Source: Rhineura floridana
Taxonomy: Eukaryota; Chordata; Lepidosauria; Squamata; Rhineuridae
Assembly: GCF_030035675.1 (NCBI RefSeq)
Contig: NC_084489.1
Location: 50,563,898-50,627,897, forward strand
Direction: 5' to 3'
DNA length: 64,000 nt
The position numbers and the translations under genes were made by a program. The notes beneath the pieces were generated by a model. That model saw only the letters and a program-made list of their open reading frames with translations. It had not been told where the DNA came from and did no database searches. Shown one piece after another: positions 1-10,385 of this stretch (within the stretch, counting starts at the first letter, position 1; every line of letters begins with the position of its first letter).

Positions 1-268
1 TCATAAATCCATTCCATCCCAGTGGTATTAATCTGTGTGTGTGCATGTGGTGGTGGTGGGGGTAATCCACACAAAATGTACTTTTGAACAGCATATTAAA
101 TATTATCTCTAAATACACTTATCAGATTGTAGTCAACTCTTACTCAGAGTAGCAATGAAACCACCCACCATATCTCAAAATATGTATTTGTAATGAATTT
201 TGATACGTTGTTTGAGCCAAGAATGGTATTGGAACATTCAGAAAGTGCAAAATCATGTGGATAACTAA

Positions 269-357
269 CAGTGTGATCCTATGCATGTCTACTCAGAATT
301 AAGCCCCACTGAGTTCAATAGGGCTTACCATTCGGTAAGTGTGTATAAGATTGTAAC
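269..357. repeat. ~90-bp palindromic MITE-like repeat, copy 1
   Basis: The two halves are imperfect reverse complements: the left half reads GATCCTATGCATGTCTACTC and the right half ends in a variant of TAAGTGTGTATAAGATTG. Related copies lie near 13708-13793 and 58688-58775. It resembles a short foldback repeat common in reptile genomes; I cannot assign a superfamily. Confidence 0.5.
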
Positions 358-902
358 CTAATTTTAGTCTGGGAGGTGTAGTCAGGTCAATTCATACTGG
401 AATTTGGAAATACTGGATTTCTCAAGCACCCCCTAGCAGCAGCTGATTAGGGCTGAAAATAGACCCACAACTCAGGTTTCCTGCTGCCATCTAAATGCCA
501 GATAAGGAGGTTATGGGCCATCTTACTGCATTGGGAATTGCACTTTCCCCCCTCCATGAAAAAGTTGAATGAAGGCTGTCTTCCAGAAAGATCATCAAAA
601 AGGAAGTCACATTTTGCAAAGGAGAAAATATTTGTGAAATATGGCCTCCATCGTTTTGGTAAGAAAATGCCTTAGTAAGGAAACTTTTCTGAAGTGTCTG
701 TCATATTATTTAAGATTAGAATAAATGCATCTGACTCTTTTAAAGAATGGAGATGGAAGAATTCTATAGAATACAACCAGGCCATGTGTTATACCCACAT
801 TTGTTCTGTTTGATCTGCTGCCTCCATTTTTCTATCCAGGCAATAAGTGATCAAATATAGAGCAAGTAAACAATACCTCTTTTGGACTGATGGTTGTTAA
901 TA

Positions 903-1078
903 AGGTAAAGGTACTGCCTTCAAATCGATTCTGACTTATGGAGAACCTAAGAATAGGGTTTTCATGAGGCTGAGAGGCAGTGACTGGCCCAAGGTCACCC
1001 GGTGAGCTTCATGGCTATGTGGGGATTCGAACCCTGGTCTCCCAGGTCATAGTCCAATACCTTAACCACTATACCACA
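903..1078 (-). repeat. tRNA-derived SINE with BovB-like tail
   Basis: Read on the minus strand it begins with a tRNA-like head (GTGGTTAAGG as A box, GGGTTCGAATCC as B box near 1021-1035). It continues with the GGTGACCTTGGGCCAGTCAC body common in reptile SINEs. It ends in CATAAGTCAGAATCGATTTG followed by GTACCTTTACC. That 3' end matches the end of the BovB fragment at 28.6 kb, which fits mobilisation by a BovB-type reverse transcriptase. Confidence 0.75.
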
Positions 1079-1254
1079 TATGATAATTTCTGGGCATTTC
1101 AAAAATTTGCTGCCTGAATACAGTTAGTTCCGTAAAAGTTATTATCCTAACTATCTTGGAAAACTAGCATGGCAACCACCCTTCTAATTGTCTATATGGT
1201 TGAACTGGTAAAATCAGACAGTGATGGGTACAGTGAATGATGTGTGAGTACTAA

Positions 1255-1335
1255 TGCCTCAGCATTGCTAAAGCTAAGCAGGTATGGACCTGGTCAGTGT
1301 CTTGGATGGAGACCAATGTGATTCCATATAAGAAA
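1255..1335 (+). repeat. 5S rRNA-derived SINE fragment
   Basis: The stretch AAGCTAAGCAGG, then GGACCTGGTCAGTG, then TTGGATGGAGACCAA follows the internal promoter region of vertebrate 5S rRNA (AGCTAAGCAGGGTCGG, CCTGGTTAGTACTTGGATGG). The rest of the 5S gene is missing or diverged, so it is a SINE head and not a functional 5S gene. A second copy lies at 58215. Confidence 0.6.
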
Positions 1336-1640
1336 TGAATGAATGAATGAAACTTTATTTTTACCCCGCCCTTTTTCCAAACTGGAACTCAGGGCGGCTT
1401 ACAAATAAAACTACATGTAGTTAAAAACATACAAAAATATACAATTAAGATACAATTAAACTATACGCAACCTTAAAACCATGAAACAGGCACTTAGAAT
1501 ACTAAAAAACAATTTAAAATAATACATAACAGCATAAAACAATAAACAAACCTTGTAGAACCCAATCCTAATCCTACAAAGCATAGAAAAGCATAAAAGT
1601 TTGTTAAATAAATATATTCTTGTAAAATCAATCAGTGATC
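1335..1640 (-). repeat. LINE 3'-tail repeat (CR1/L2-like)
   Basis: An (ATGA)n edge is followed by CTTTATTTTTACCCCGCC and AACTGGAACTCAGGGCGG. Read on the minus strand this is the GCCGCCCTGAG...GGCGGGGTA tail typical of reptile CR1/L2-group elements. The remainder is A-rich. Its nearest relative here is the split copy around the L2 at 54.5 kb. Confidence 0.5.
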
Positions 1641-2269
1641 TTGGTCAAGCGGCTTTACAAAATTACTAGTCCACAAAAATGTTTCCTAGGCTGTTTTTGC
1701 ACACCCATGTTAGTCATTGCCACCTAAAAGAAAAAGACTGCCAACTTTCATAAAGCCTCTGTTCTTGGTCTACTGGCTGTAATTTCTTAATTTGCAAAGG
1801 TGATCAGGCCTAGATTATAGATTCACTAATAGGCAAAAAAAACTTACGGTTTAAGAATGTACCTATAGCCAACAGATATTTCTGTCAAACTTTAAAAAGC
1901 AGGGAAATTGGGTAGCTATAGTGAACACACCAGGGGAGCAGGAGACCTGACCTCCTCTCTGAGATATTGTACTGTCCTACAAATTTGCCAAAATGCAAAC
2001 ATAATTTGGGTTGGTCTTTCACAGTCCAATCCACTTGCTGTGTAGCTTGGAATAATTTGGTAATATGTGCCAAAGGAAGGGGAGGAGGAGGGAGGAAGGG
2101 GGAGGGGATTGGATGGGTGGGCACTGGGCAGAGCAGAAGCCCCTTTCCTTTCCAAAAGGAAAACATTGTGAACAGTATCAGTCTTTTTCAGGGTTTCCCC
2201 CACCTTTTTTTTTCTCTTTACCGCAGGCACATGTAGCCTCCCACCCATATTTAAACCAAACCTGGCCCT

Positions 2270-2558
2270 GGCCACATCTACACCAGACCTTTATTTCACT
2301 TTAGACAATAATGACTTCTCCCAAAGAGTCCTGGGAAGTGTCGTTAGTGAAAAGTGCTGAGAGTTGCTAGGAGATGCCCTGTTCCCCTCACAGAGCTTTA
2401 ATCAGAGTGGCTGACTGCTAAACCACTCTGGCCACTGGAGCTCTGTCAGGGGAATAGGAGTCTCCTCTCAGCACCCTTCACAAACTACACTTCCCAGGAT
2501 TTTTTGGGGGAAGTTATGACTGTCTAAAGTGAAATAAAGGTCTGGTGTGGGTGTGGCC
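2270..2558. mobile_element. Foldback (hairpin) DNA element
   Basis: Arms at 2270-2340 and 2488-2558 are about 71 bp long and nearly perfect reverse complements (GGCCACATCTACACCAGACC against GGTCTGGTGTGGGTGTGGCC). The inner sequence is also a diverged palindrome, so the whole unit could fold into one hairpin. There is no coding capacity. I cannot name a superfamily and found no clear target duplication. Confidence 0.7.
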
Positions 2559-4684
2559 CCCTGATTAGGCAAGCCAAGCAGCTGTGAGTCTTGCTTTTAG
2601 AACACTGACAGTTGGTTCTTACTGAGCATGCCCAGCCTTATCATTGAGTTCAATGTTAAGTTTCTTAAATTAAGTAAAAATCAGCCAGGCATTTTTTTTA
2701 ACTTTTGAACTGCAAAAGATGAAGGTCAGAGTATGGGGCAAAGTCAGTAATAGGATTACAGGTACTCTGTGAACATGGATGATTTTTAATTAATCTCAAC
2801 AAATTATGAGAACTCTGACAGAAAAAAGTCCAAAAGGGGTCTTGTTTTTCTCTCTCTTTTTACACTTTGAACTCTCGATTCTCTTTGACTGTTTTATGTA
2901 TCACAACGAAAATTTAGAAGGTTGTTAAGCAAGTGTTTATGAGTTCAGGACTATAAGTTTTGTAAGGTTTAGTTTTGAAATGAGCTTATGGGAAGCATCA
3001 GAATGGCATGGGGTGTTTTCAATTTAACCTTGCAGAATGCGAAAAATCCATGCTGACTATGGTTTATAGCCGCTCTCATGGCTGTATAATAAATAACTCT
3101 AGTGCAAAAAATACTTTTCTAGTATCAACTGCTCTCTTTGCAAGCTGAAATCTAGGCTCATCTAGGCAATAATGCTGGCACTGCCACTTCGGATAATTTA
3201 CCTGTTTGGGGAATAAATGTATCTTATATCTTCTGATCCATGTAAATATTTATAGAAAAATATATTGTTCAAGAGAAAAAATATGCAAAAAATGGAAATA
3301 TGCAGGCTCTGCACCAGGGGATGTCCAAGTTGGGCCCTGGCTGATGCAGCCCAGAGGGGCCCATCCTTAGGGTGGGAGGATGGCATGGATCACGGAGTGG
3401 GAGCTCCCTGGCACACACACACACACCTATAAAGGCAGTGTGGGCTTCAATAAAGACCGCCCACCCCACCTACTTGTCATGTTAGCACATCAGTGCACAT
3501 ACCTCACACACTGTGTGTGCATGCCTGCCATCACCGAAAATGGCAGCAGGGGCATCCCCAAGGAGTTGATGGCAGGCATGCACACATGGCATGCACACTT
3601 GTGCAAGAGTAAGTGGGGCGGACACTCCTGTTGTAAGCCCCAGCCCTCCTGTATCATGCGGGGGTGTTGGGCTGTACTTCACTGAAGGTACAGGGCAAGC
3701 TGGTGTCCAAGGGCTCAGTCATGTCTGGCACCGGTCCTGGAAATATGCATGGTAATAATGAGGTTAACCGTCTTATCCTTTGAGCAGCATTTCATTATAC
3801 CTGATTTTATAAATCCCAGATTGCACAACAATACAACATGCATTTTTTCAAAAGGAATAACTGTTCGTTAGTTGCAAGAGAGTCTTGTGGCTCCTTAAAG
3901 AAATGAATCAAGTTGGTGCTCTTATGCTTGTGGAAGGGCTTTTGATGCAGTAGATGTCTCCACTTATGGAAGAAAAGGCAAGGTGATTTTTGCTGATTTC
4001 CCTCCTGTAGCTCCCAGCGTTCCCCAAAAATTGAATGAATTTTTTATTTTGATCAAAGATCAGTACAAAATTGGTCCAGAGACTTGTGGGAGCCTTCAGA
4101 ACAGCTGGGGCAGGTGGGCTGCAAGGGAAAGGGTGAATTGGCAAAAATCACCTCTCCTCCTCTCCCATTAGTGGAGACATTTGCTGGATCAAAAGCACTT
4201 CAATAAAGCACAAAGCCATCGGTTGGATTTCACCCTGACAACCTAATTGTGACATAAGCTTCCATAGAACCCATTCTGTGGTGGGGCAAGGGCTGAATGA
4301 TGGGTCACAGCTCCAGGGCCCTGCAGCCCAGAGAGATAGAGGAGAAGGACTATAGCCTATCAGCAACAGTTGCCCCAAACATCTTTCCCTTTTCCTCCTC
4401 TATTCCTGCCTTCCCTTTTTTTAAAAAAAAAAATGGGCATGATGTGAAGTGAAACTCCAGACAGTTCTCCTGTCATCATTGTTTCCCAGAGTGCTGTGCC
4501 TCTGGGCCAACGTGGGAAATGAAGAGGATGGACACGAAGTGTCTGGAGCTTAGCTCTACAGGGCACCAGCTCTGTGTGAAAAAAGGAGGAGGAAAAGGAA
4601 AGATATTGGAATTGCTGTTGCTACTGCCACATGACCTGGAAAAGGGGAGAAAGGGACAAGACCAAATGGGATGTGTGTGAACAG

Positions 4685-4811
4685 GAAGAAAGGACCAGGA
4701 CCCTGTTGCTTTCTTCAGACAATTTTTTTACAGAGGTTGGTGGGCATGCTAGAGCCCAACAACTTCCATAAAAAGTTTTGAAGAAAGCAACAGGGACCTG
4801 CTCCTTTCTTC
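4685..4811. repeat. 33-bp inverted repeat (stem-loop)
   Basis: Arms at 4685-4717 and 4779-4811 are reverse complements with two mismatches; the core is CCCTGTTGCTTTCTTCA. The loop is 61 bp. A second, weaker hairpin follows (about 4854-4878 against 4924-4946). No function is evident. Confidence 0.6.
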
Positions 4812-5270
4812 CCACATGCCACGTGGTAGAGTGGAAAGAAAGAGTCTCTTTTCCTTTTACTTTGTTAAAATGAAGAAAAGTGGTCCTGTTTTTGTACACA
4901 CACAGAAAGGGAACAAAAGGCTTCTTCTTTCTTTTAACAAAGTAAAGAAAATGGGACTCGTTCTCTGAGTTCCTTCTTTCCCTCACTTATTAGGCAGCAG
5001 GAAGGAAGGAGCCAGGGAGGAGAGACAACAACAGTGGAGGAGGCGTGAGTGTGTAAGAGAAAGAGCATGCACGAACAACAGGGCGCCGCCATTGAACCCA
5101 CTTTTCCAGATGGATGAAATGTTCATTGACACTATTGGTGCAGGGACTCAGCCCCATTGTTTTGTATAGTAAGCTTCCATTGATGCTCCTATGTCTTAGT
5201 CTTCTCTTGTAGTGTAGCTATACCACACATGGGAGCAGGACAGGGAAAAGCTTGTTGTGATCTCTTAAGA

Positions 5271-5405
5271 CACTGTTGTTCAACCGTAGATCCCCAGATG
5301 TTGTTCGACTACAACTCCTATCAACCCCAGCCAGCTTAACCAGTGGCCAAGGACGATGGGAGTTGTCATCCAACAACATTTTGGACCCAAGGTTGAAGAA
5401 CAGTG
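5271..5405. mobile_element. hAT-type MITE with perfect 8-bp TSD
   Basis: The ends CACTGTTGTTCAACC and GGTTGAAGAACAGTG are inverted. The element is flanked by a perfect 8-bp duplication TCTTAAGA at 5263-5270 and 5406-5413, the hAT signature. The interior is a palindrome around GTTGTTCGACTACAACTCC. It belongs to the same subfamily as the copy at 29500. Confidence 0.85.
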
Positions 5406-5470
5406 TCTTAAGAGACTTTCTACAGCTTGTTCATTAGAGCCAAAAACATCAATGCTATCCTCGGCCTCTA

Positions 5471-5914
5471 CAGTAGGGCCCCACTCATATGGCAGGTTCT
5501 GTTTCAGGTCCCCACCGAAAAGCGAAAACAGCAGGAAAGTGGGGCCCTACTCAGCTGTAGCATGCGAGCTCCCCACCGATCACCTGGAGCGCAGGGAGGT
5601 CCAGCCGACAACAATCAGCTGGAGTGCGCGAGCTCCCCGGGCTACAGCTGACAGGGATCAGATGGCGCACGTGAGCTCCCCACACTACAGCTGATTGCAT
5701 GCTACAGCTGATTGCATGCTACAGCTGATTGCATGCTACAGCTGATTGCATGCTACAGCTGATTGCATGCTACAGCTGATTGCATGCTACAGCTGATTGC
5801 ATGCTACAGCTGATTGCGTGGGGAGCTTGCATGCTTCAGCTGATCTCTGTCAGCTGGCGCTGCCGTATTAGCAGAACACCGAAAAGCAGGGCGCAGACAA
5901 GCGGGGCCCTACTG
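5471..5914. mobile_element. TA-flanked MITE with internal tandem array
   Basis: Terminal inverted repeats CAGTAGGGCCCCACT and AGCGGGGCCCTACTG agree at 14 of 15 positions. TA dinucleotides flank both ends (5469-5470, 5915-5916), as expected of Tc1/mariner-type or similar cut-and-paste elements. The interior is GC-rich, repeats GAGCTCCCC blocks and holds a 17-bp tandem array. No transposase frame is present, so the element is non-autonomous. Confidence 0.75.
5685..5820. repeat. 17-bp tandem repeat, 8 copies
   Basis: Eight nearly identical copies of CTACAGCTGATTGCATG run head to tail inside the MITE at 5471-5914; only the last copy differs clearly (GCGTG). Single diverged units (CTACAGCTGACAGGGATC near 5642 and TTCAGCTGATCTCTGTC near 5835) flank the array, so it grew from sequence native to the element. 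Confidence 0.95.
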
Positions 5915-5929
5915 TATTGCCTAACATTA

Positions 5930-6090
5930 GATTTATTTATTTATTTATTTATTTTGGTCCTAGATTAGCGCACACAGAATGCGGCAAATCAGAACAATGT
6001 AAAATACAATACAATTATAAAAGTATAAAAACTTTCAGACCCTGGAACCTGAAAAGATATTAAAATAATCTTATTTTATCAACATTCTAT
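5930..6090 (-). repeat. LINE 3'-tail repeat with (ATTT)n edge
   Basis: A TTTATTTATTTATTTATT run leads into A-rich sequence rich in ATACAAT and AAAAC words. This is the reverse-complement form of LINE 3' ends seen several times in the window. It directly abuts the MITE at 5471-5914. Confidence 0.4.
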
Positions 6091-7039
6091 GGCAGATAAT
6101 GGTGGCTGCACAGAAACTAGCGACTTTAGCTGCAACCTAGGGGTTCTGATCTGAAAAAAGACATGATAAATAAAATTAATCTGATCTGCCAGGAATTTTC
6201 TGTGAAATTGGGGTAATAAAGATGAGTTGGATATCATGATAAAAGGAACAGTATAATAAAACATGTTGAACTGTTTCTACTTCCCCACCCCTTCACAAGC
6301 ACATAATTGCTTTTGATGGAGAACCCTCCTGCATCTTCCCCCTAGAAGTGCAGATGGCAGGATGTTGGATGTAGCTAATGTAAATGCTTTTCTGAATTTG
6401 GACATAATCAAGTTTGCCAAGTAATTTTCAGGCACATATGTGCCCCCCATTGTCCCTGAAATCAGGGTTTATTGTAGCCATACTTAAATGATTTTGCAAT
6501 TCTGTATCCTAACCATATTCAAACAGTAACAGTGAACAGTATTCGCTGTTGAATACTAGTTTTAGGTTTGGTATATGCAAGAGCTAAAAGAGTAGTAAGA
6601 GTGAATATGAGATTCAGTAATTTCTTGTTCAGTGTCCTTTTCCATTTTGTCAGAAAAACATTGGTTAAATCAGTAGGGCCAGTCCTAATATTAGTGTACA
6701 TATATGTGTGTGTGTATGCCTAAATATTAGTATTTTTGCAAAACATGGGAAAGGGTGGGATGTCTCAGTCACTTGCCAGAATGCATATTTAGCTTTTTCT
6801 TTGCAAATTGTCTCTGTTACAGTTAAATAGAGTTTATCGGACTATCTACCTGTTTTCCATTCTGTTTCCATTAAATTTATTCCTCATTGAATTTCACTTG
6901 CTGGCCTCTTAACGTTTTAGGAATTCTCTTTTTTTCCTATTTAGACTGAAGTAGTTATATGCAACTTTGATCAGCTTTCAGCCTTTCTTATTGTTGATAT
7001 TCTATATTCTTTTCATGCATGGATTGGTGGGTGACCTAG

Positions 7040-7137
7040 AGTTTACAAGAACCTGTAAACAAACTAACAGACAGTGAAGAAAAAGACGAGGAATTGCAGC
7101 TAGATAATGCCACATTAGAAGATGATCAGCAGAGTCA
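7040..7137 (+). CDS. ICA1: ICA1 coding exon (first in window)
   Basis: This exon encodes an acidic, probably disordered piece of islet cell autoantigen 1 beginning S-L-Q-E-P-V and ending E-D-D-Q-Q-S-Q. The QEP and the closing SQ match the mammalian protein just after its lysine-rich helical end. Between them are about 26 residues (N-K-L-T-D-S-E-E-K-D and on) that the mammalian reference, as I recall it, lacks. The acceptor is CCTAG at 7035-7039, with a poor pyrimidine tract; the frame is closed by a stop just upstream, so the exon cannot start earlier. The donor is GTAAGT at 7138. Its 98 bp end with two spare bases that join the next exon in frame. ICA1 carries an N-terminal BAR-type (AH) domain, encoded outside the window, and acts in Golgi and secretory-granule membrane traffic with Rab2 and PICK1. 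Confidence 0.8.
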
Positions 7138-7144
7138 GTAAGTC

Positions 7145-8010
7145 ATATTATTTATTTATTTATATGCTGCTTATATGCTCCGTGGTGCAGAGTGGTAAGC
7201 GGCGGTAATGCAGCCAAAGCTCTGCTCACGGCCGGAGTTCGATGCCAACGGAAGGAGGAAGTCAAATCTCCGGTAAAAGGGGTTGAGGTCCACTCAGCCT
7301 TCCATCCATCCGTGGTTGGTAAAATGAGTACCCGGCATATGCTGGGGGGTAAAGAAAGGCCGGGGAAGGAACTGGCAATCCCACCCCATATATACTGTCT
7401 GCCTAGTAAAAGTTGCAAGACGTCACCCTAAGAGTCGGGAACGACTCGCACTATAAGTGCGGGGACACCTTTACCTTTTTACCTTTTATATGCCTTTATG
7501 TCTTCTGAATGGTTTACATGCATAAAATCAATTACAAAAGTGATTAATTAAAATACACCAAAAGATTGAAAACGCTGATTTGAAACAAGCCAATTAAAAA
7601 GATTAACAATTAAAAGAGCGATTAAAACAGTTGGATCAGAAAGTTTTAAGTTCAGAGGAATGCTTTCCTAAACAGGGGTGTCTTCAAGAGCTGGTGAAAT
7701 ATCTATATGTATGGAGCCTCTCGTATTTCAGCAGGAAGGGCATTTCACAACACTGGTACCACCAGTAAAAAAGCTTACCTCTGAGTTACCACAAGTCAAT
7801 CATCAGGCCATGGCAAAACTAACCAGGTTCCATTTGCTGATCTTAATGCTCTTCCCAGGCACTGGAGGGTAAGACGCTTTTTGCGGTAACCTCGTCCAGA
7901 GTTGTTTAGGGCTTTCTATGTAAGTAACATATAAAATTGGCTCAGTGGCTAATAGGCCGTCAGTGCAAATCCAATAAGGAGCACCACTCACCATCCAGGC
8001 CACAATTGTT
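7145..8010 (-). repeat. Long interspersed repeat interrupted by a SINE
   Basis: It starts with (ATTT)n at 7148-7163 and resumes at 7486 after the SINE. It contains stretches typical of a widespread reptile repeat in reverse orientation: AAACAGGGGTGTCTTCAAGA, then GAAGGGCATTTCACAAC, then GTTGTTTAGGGCTTTC, then a GTCAGTGCAAATCC end. Class uncertain (CR1/L2-group 3' region or an unclassified repeat). It is strongly diverged. Confidence 0.5.
7179..7485 (+). repeat. Sauria-type tRNA SINE
   Basis: The head CCGTGGTGCAGAGTGGTAAG serves as A box and GGAGTTCGATGCC as B box. The body carries GAGTACCCGGCATATGCTGG and GGTAAAGAAAGGCCGGGG, and the tail GACACCTTTACC ends in ACCTTT units. This is the known Sauria SINE layout with a BovB-like end. 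The SINE is flanked by a perfect 8-bp duplication TTATATGC at 7171-7178 and 7486-7493, marking insertion into the surrounding repeat. Confidence 0.85.
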
Positions 8011-9353
8011 GGAACAAAATAATATTTTGGATAACATTTTGCTTTCAGATTCATTTTAGCTCTACAACTGGAGAAAATGTGTATTTGTAATTGTAAATGC
8101 AGAAAACAAGTAGGCTAATAATTATCAGCAATGGAAGTGCAGGCTTTGAGTTGGTGGCTGTACTTTTGGGCTTTGCCAATGATCTTCTGTATTAGTAACA
8201 TCTAGGTCTTTTGCCCACATGAACTGATACCCTTTTCCCAAGTAGTTTTTCACTTCATGTGAAGTGCTGTGAAGGAAGCCTATTTGCAATAACAAAAACC
8301 CTATACTGGGATATTAGGATCATGCAGTGTATGAGCATCCCAAGCAGAAGAGACAGACAGTAGGTAGGAGGGGGTGGAAACTTCTTGCCAGAAAATTTCC
8401 CTCTACTTAAAAGATTAAAAAACAACTGTGGCTGAAGCTAATGGACACACCTTTCTTGTCCCATTCCCTTTTACCTTTTTGTTTCCATAGCTGACTCTCC
8501 TTATTTTCCTCCCTCTTCCCTTATATTTTGTCCCTCTGCAGAAGAGCACATGTGGAAACTATTTTGTCAGCAAGTGAAATGCCTTCGATACATGTGTTGC
8601 AGGTGTTTCCTTATTGATGCCCTTTTGCACAGGGAAAGCATTACATTGCATAGATATTACATTATTTTAGTCCACCTATCTGCTGTACCTAAAATTTGAA
8701 ATGGAACACTGCCACTAGCACTTGCCCACTTTTGCTTCTCCTCACTGACATATAAGCATCTTAGGTATATTATATAGAAGACAAAAACATATTTATCTCT
8801 CCATGTTTTCCTTCTTTGTCCCTCTTCCTGTTGCACACAGGAGTTGGAATGGATCCATTGCTCACTTTGAACACTGATGAGCCTTTGTAATCTATACAGG
8901 GTTTGGCAAGTGATCCAGTACAGCAGCAAGTACTCTGTAAAAGTATATCCTGAGAACTGAGCCTGATGGGATTTTAGTTACTTGTGTCAAGAGGACTATA
9001 CAGATAGGCTGTATCTTAATCTTTGGTAGCTTAGCTGATTGAGACATGAGAAAAGGAGATGGAGATGTGATCCTCCTCCTATGGAAACATCCAGAATCAG
9101 AGATAGGGGTTATGGAAATTGCTGTTACCACACTGCCAACTGTTTTAAGTGTTCAAGGTTGTTGTTAAATGTTCAAGACTGGTTGTCAATTTATTGAAGA
9201 ACAGCTTTCAGTGTTGGTCATTAGATATGATTTGGTTACTTTTCTAGACTCTTTGAGATTTTTTTTCTGTTCCTAGAAGAAAACTTTTTTTAAAAGTAGC
9301 CGACAGATCTAGTTAATTTTGCTTTATATCATCCTGTTTTTTCATGTTTAGAT

Positions 9354-9490
9354 AAAGGATGGAGAACTTTTGGCCCTCCACATGTTGTTGGACTACAACT
9401 CCCACTGTTCCTGACCATTGACCATGCTAGTTGAGGCTGATGAGAGTTGGGAGTCCAACAATGACTGGAGGGCACCAGATTTCCTATTTC
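9354..9490. mobile_element. hAT-type MITE (GTTGTTGGACTACAACTCCC family)
   Basis: This is a diverged palindromic copy: TTGGCCCTCCACATGTTGTT on the left, GAGTCCAACAATGACTGG and GAGGGCACCAGA on the right. The ends are degraded and no target duplication was recognised. Confidence 0.6.
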
Positions 9491-10260
9491 AGGTTTAGAG
9501 GTTTGAGAGAGCCTGTTGCTGAGTAACTTTTCAAGATGGCCATTTTCACATCCATCCACTGAATCAATCACCTATTGTGGGTTAATGGAAGCAGGTCAGG
9601 GTTTGTCTGTGTAGAACACATTGTTCATGTAAAATTTAGCAGTGTAAGAAGAATTCTCAATGGCTGCTGTGAAGAAAATTTCCACACAAAGCCTGTTCCA
9701 AGATGTAGAAGCATTAAGTTAGCAAAAGCATTTCTGACAACTATGAGGAGCACCTAAAAGAATACATAAATGAGTTGACAAATGTCAATTTCCTTTTCAG
9801 CCTGACTGATTAAATGACTTGGAACGTCATGCTGAGATCTTCTTTTTCCTTCTAATGCAAAAATGGAAGACTCTAGTAAAAGCAATATTATTCCTGGGCT
9901 ACCCTTTTTTGTTTTTCTTCTGTCCTGCTTTGCATCAGAGCATCTTTCTAAAAGCTTCTGCAACTGCCTGTGTCTGTGTTCCTCTTGTAGATCTAAAGGA
10001 ACAGCTGATCTGTGCTCAGTGCTTGGCTCATGGTTCAGATAAGATCCCAGTGTGACATCAGGCATAGTAATAGCGATGATCCCTGCCAAACCAGTACATC
10101 AGTTGCTATTCAACCAATCCTCTTGCTTATTCAGTGGTTCTGAACAATGTCAAAGAGAGTAGTTCCTCTCTTCCTCCAAACATAAAATTGAGTATCTCCT
10201 GCTCTCTTTAAATGTTTATTAGAAGGAAAGCTAACTAAATAAAGTTCTTAATCTCTAGAG

Positions 10261-10385
10261 CAGGGATAGCCAACAAAATGGCCCCCAGATCTTGTTGGAC
10301 AACTGCCATCATCCCTGACCATTGGCCATGCTGGCTGGGACTGGTGGGAGTTAGAATCCAACATCTGAAGGGAACTACATTGACT
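10261..10385. mobile_element. hAT-type MITE, diverged
   Basis: The left end CAGGGATAGCCAAC is followed by GTTGGACAACTGCCATCATC, CTGACCATTGGCCATGCTGG and an inverted half GGTGGGAGTTAGAATCCAAC. The right end is decayed. Confidence 0.6.

Larger units (their letters stand above)
1..7039. other. ICA1 upstream intron (partial), repeat-bearing
   Basis: This is the intron 5' of the first ICA1 coding exon seen here. I looked for the preceding ICA1 exon (helical, lysine-rich stretch before the QEP motif) and did not find it. Listed separately are the palindromic repeat at 269, the tRNA SINE at 903, the 5S-like SINE at 1255, a LINE-tail repeat at 1335, the foldback element at 2270, a hairpin at 4685, a hAT-type MITE at 5271 and the TA-flanked MITE at 5471. 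About 3300-3720 is a GC-richer stretch with a short CA run near 3413 that I cannot classify. In 361-902, 1641-2269 (with a G/A-rich run near 2070-2115), 2559-3299, 3720-4684, 4812-5262 and 6090-7039 I see nothing I can support. Confidence 0.6.

Noticed and set aside
1885-2304. Overlapping open frames on both strands, proline- or glycine-rich
   Set aside because: They come from a G/A-rich run and part of a foldback element; nothing protein-like in them.
3380-3685. 101-codon frame over a CA run, with opposite-strand counterparts
   Set aside because: Driven by the CA repeat and CATGCA-rich sequence; no family resemblance. Possibly an unclassified repeat.
4621-4986. 121-codon minus-strand open frame
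   Set aside because: Low-complexity K/E/F-rich translation across purine-rich hairpin sequence; no family resemblance and no splice context.
5685-5820. Possible CRISPR-like array
   Set aside because: Units are contiguous with no unique spacers, lie in a MITE, and the genome is vertebrate.
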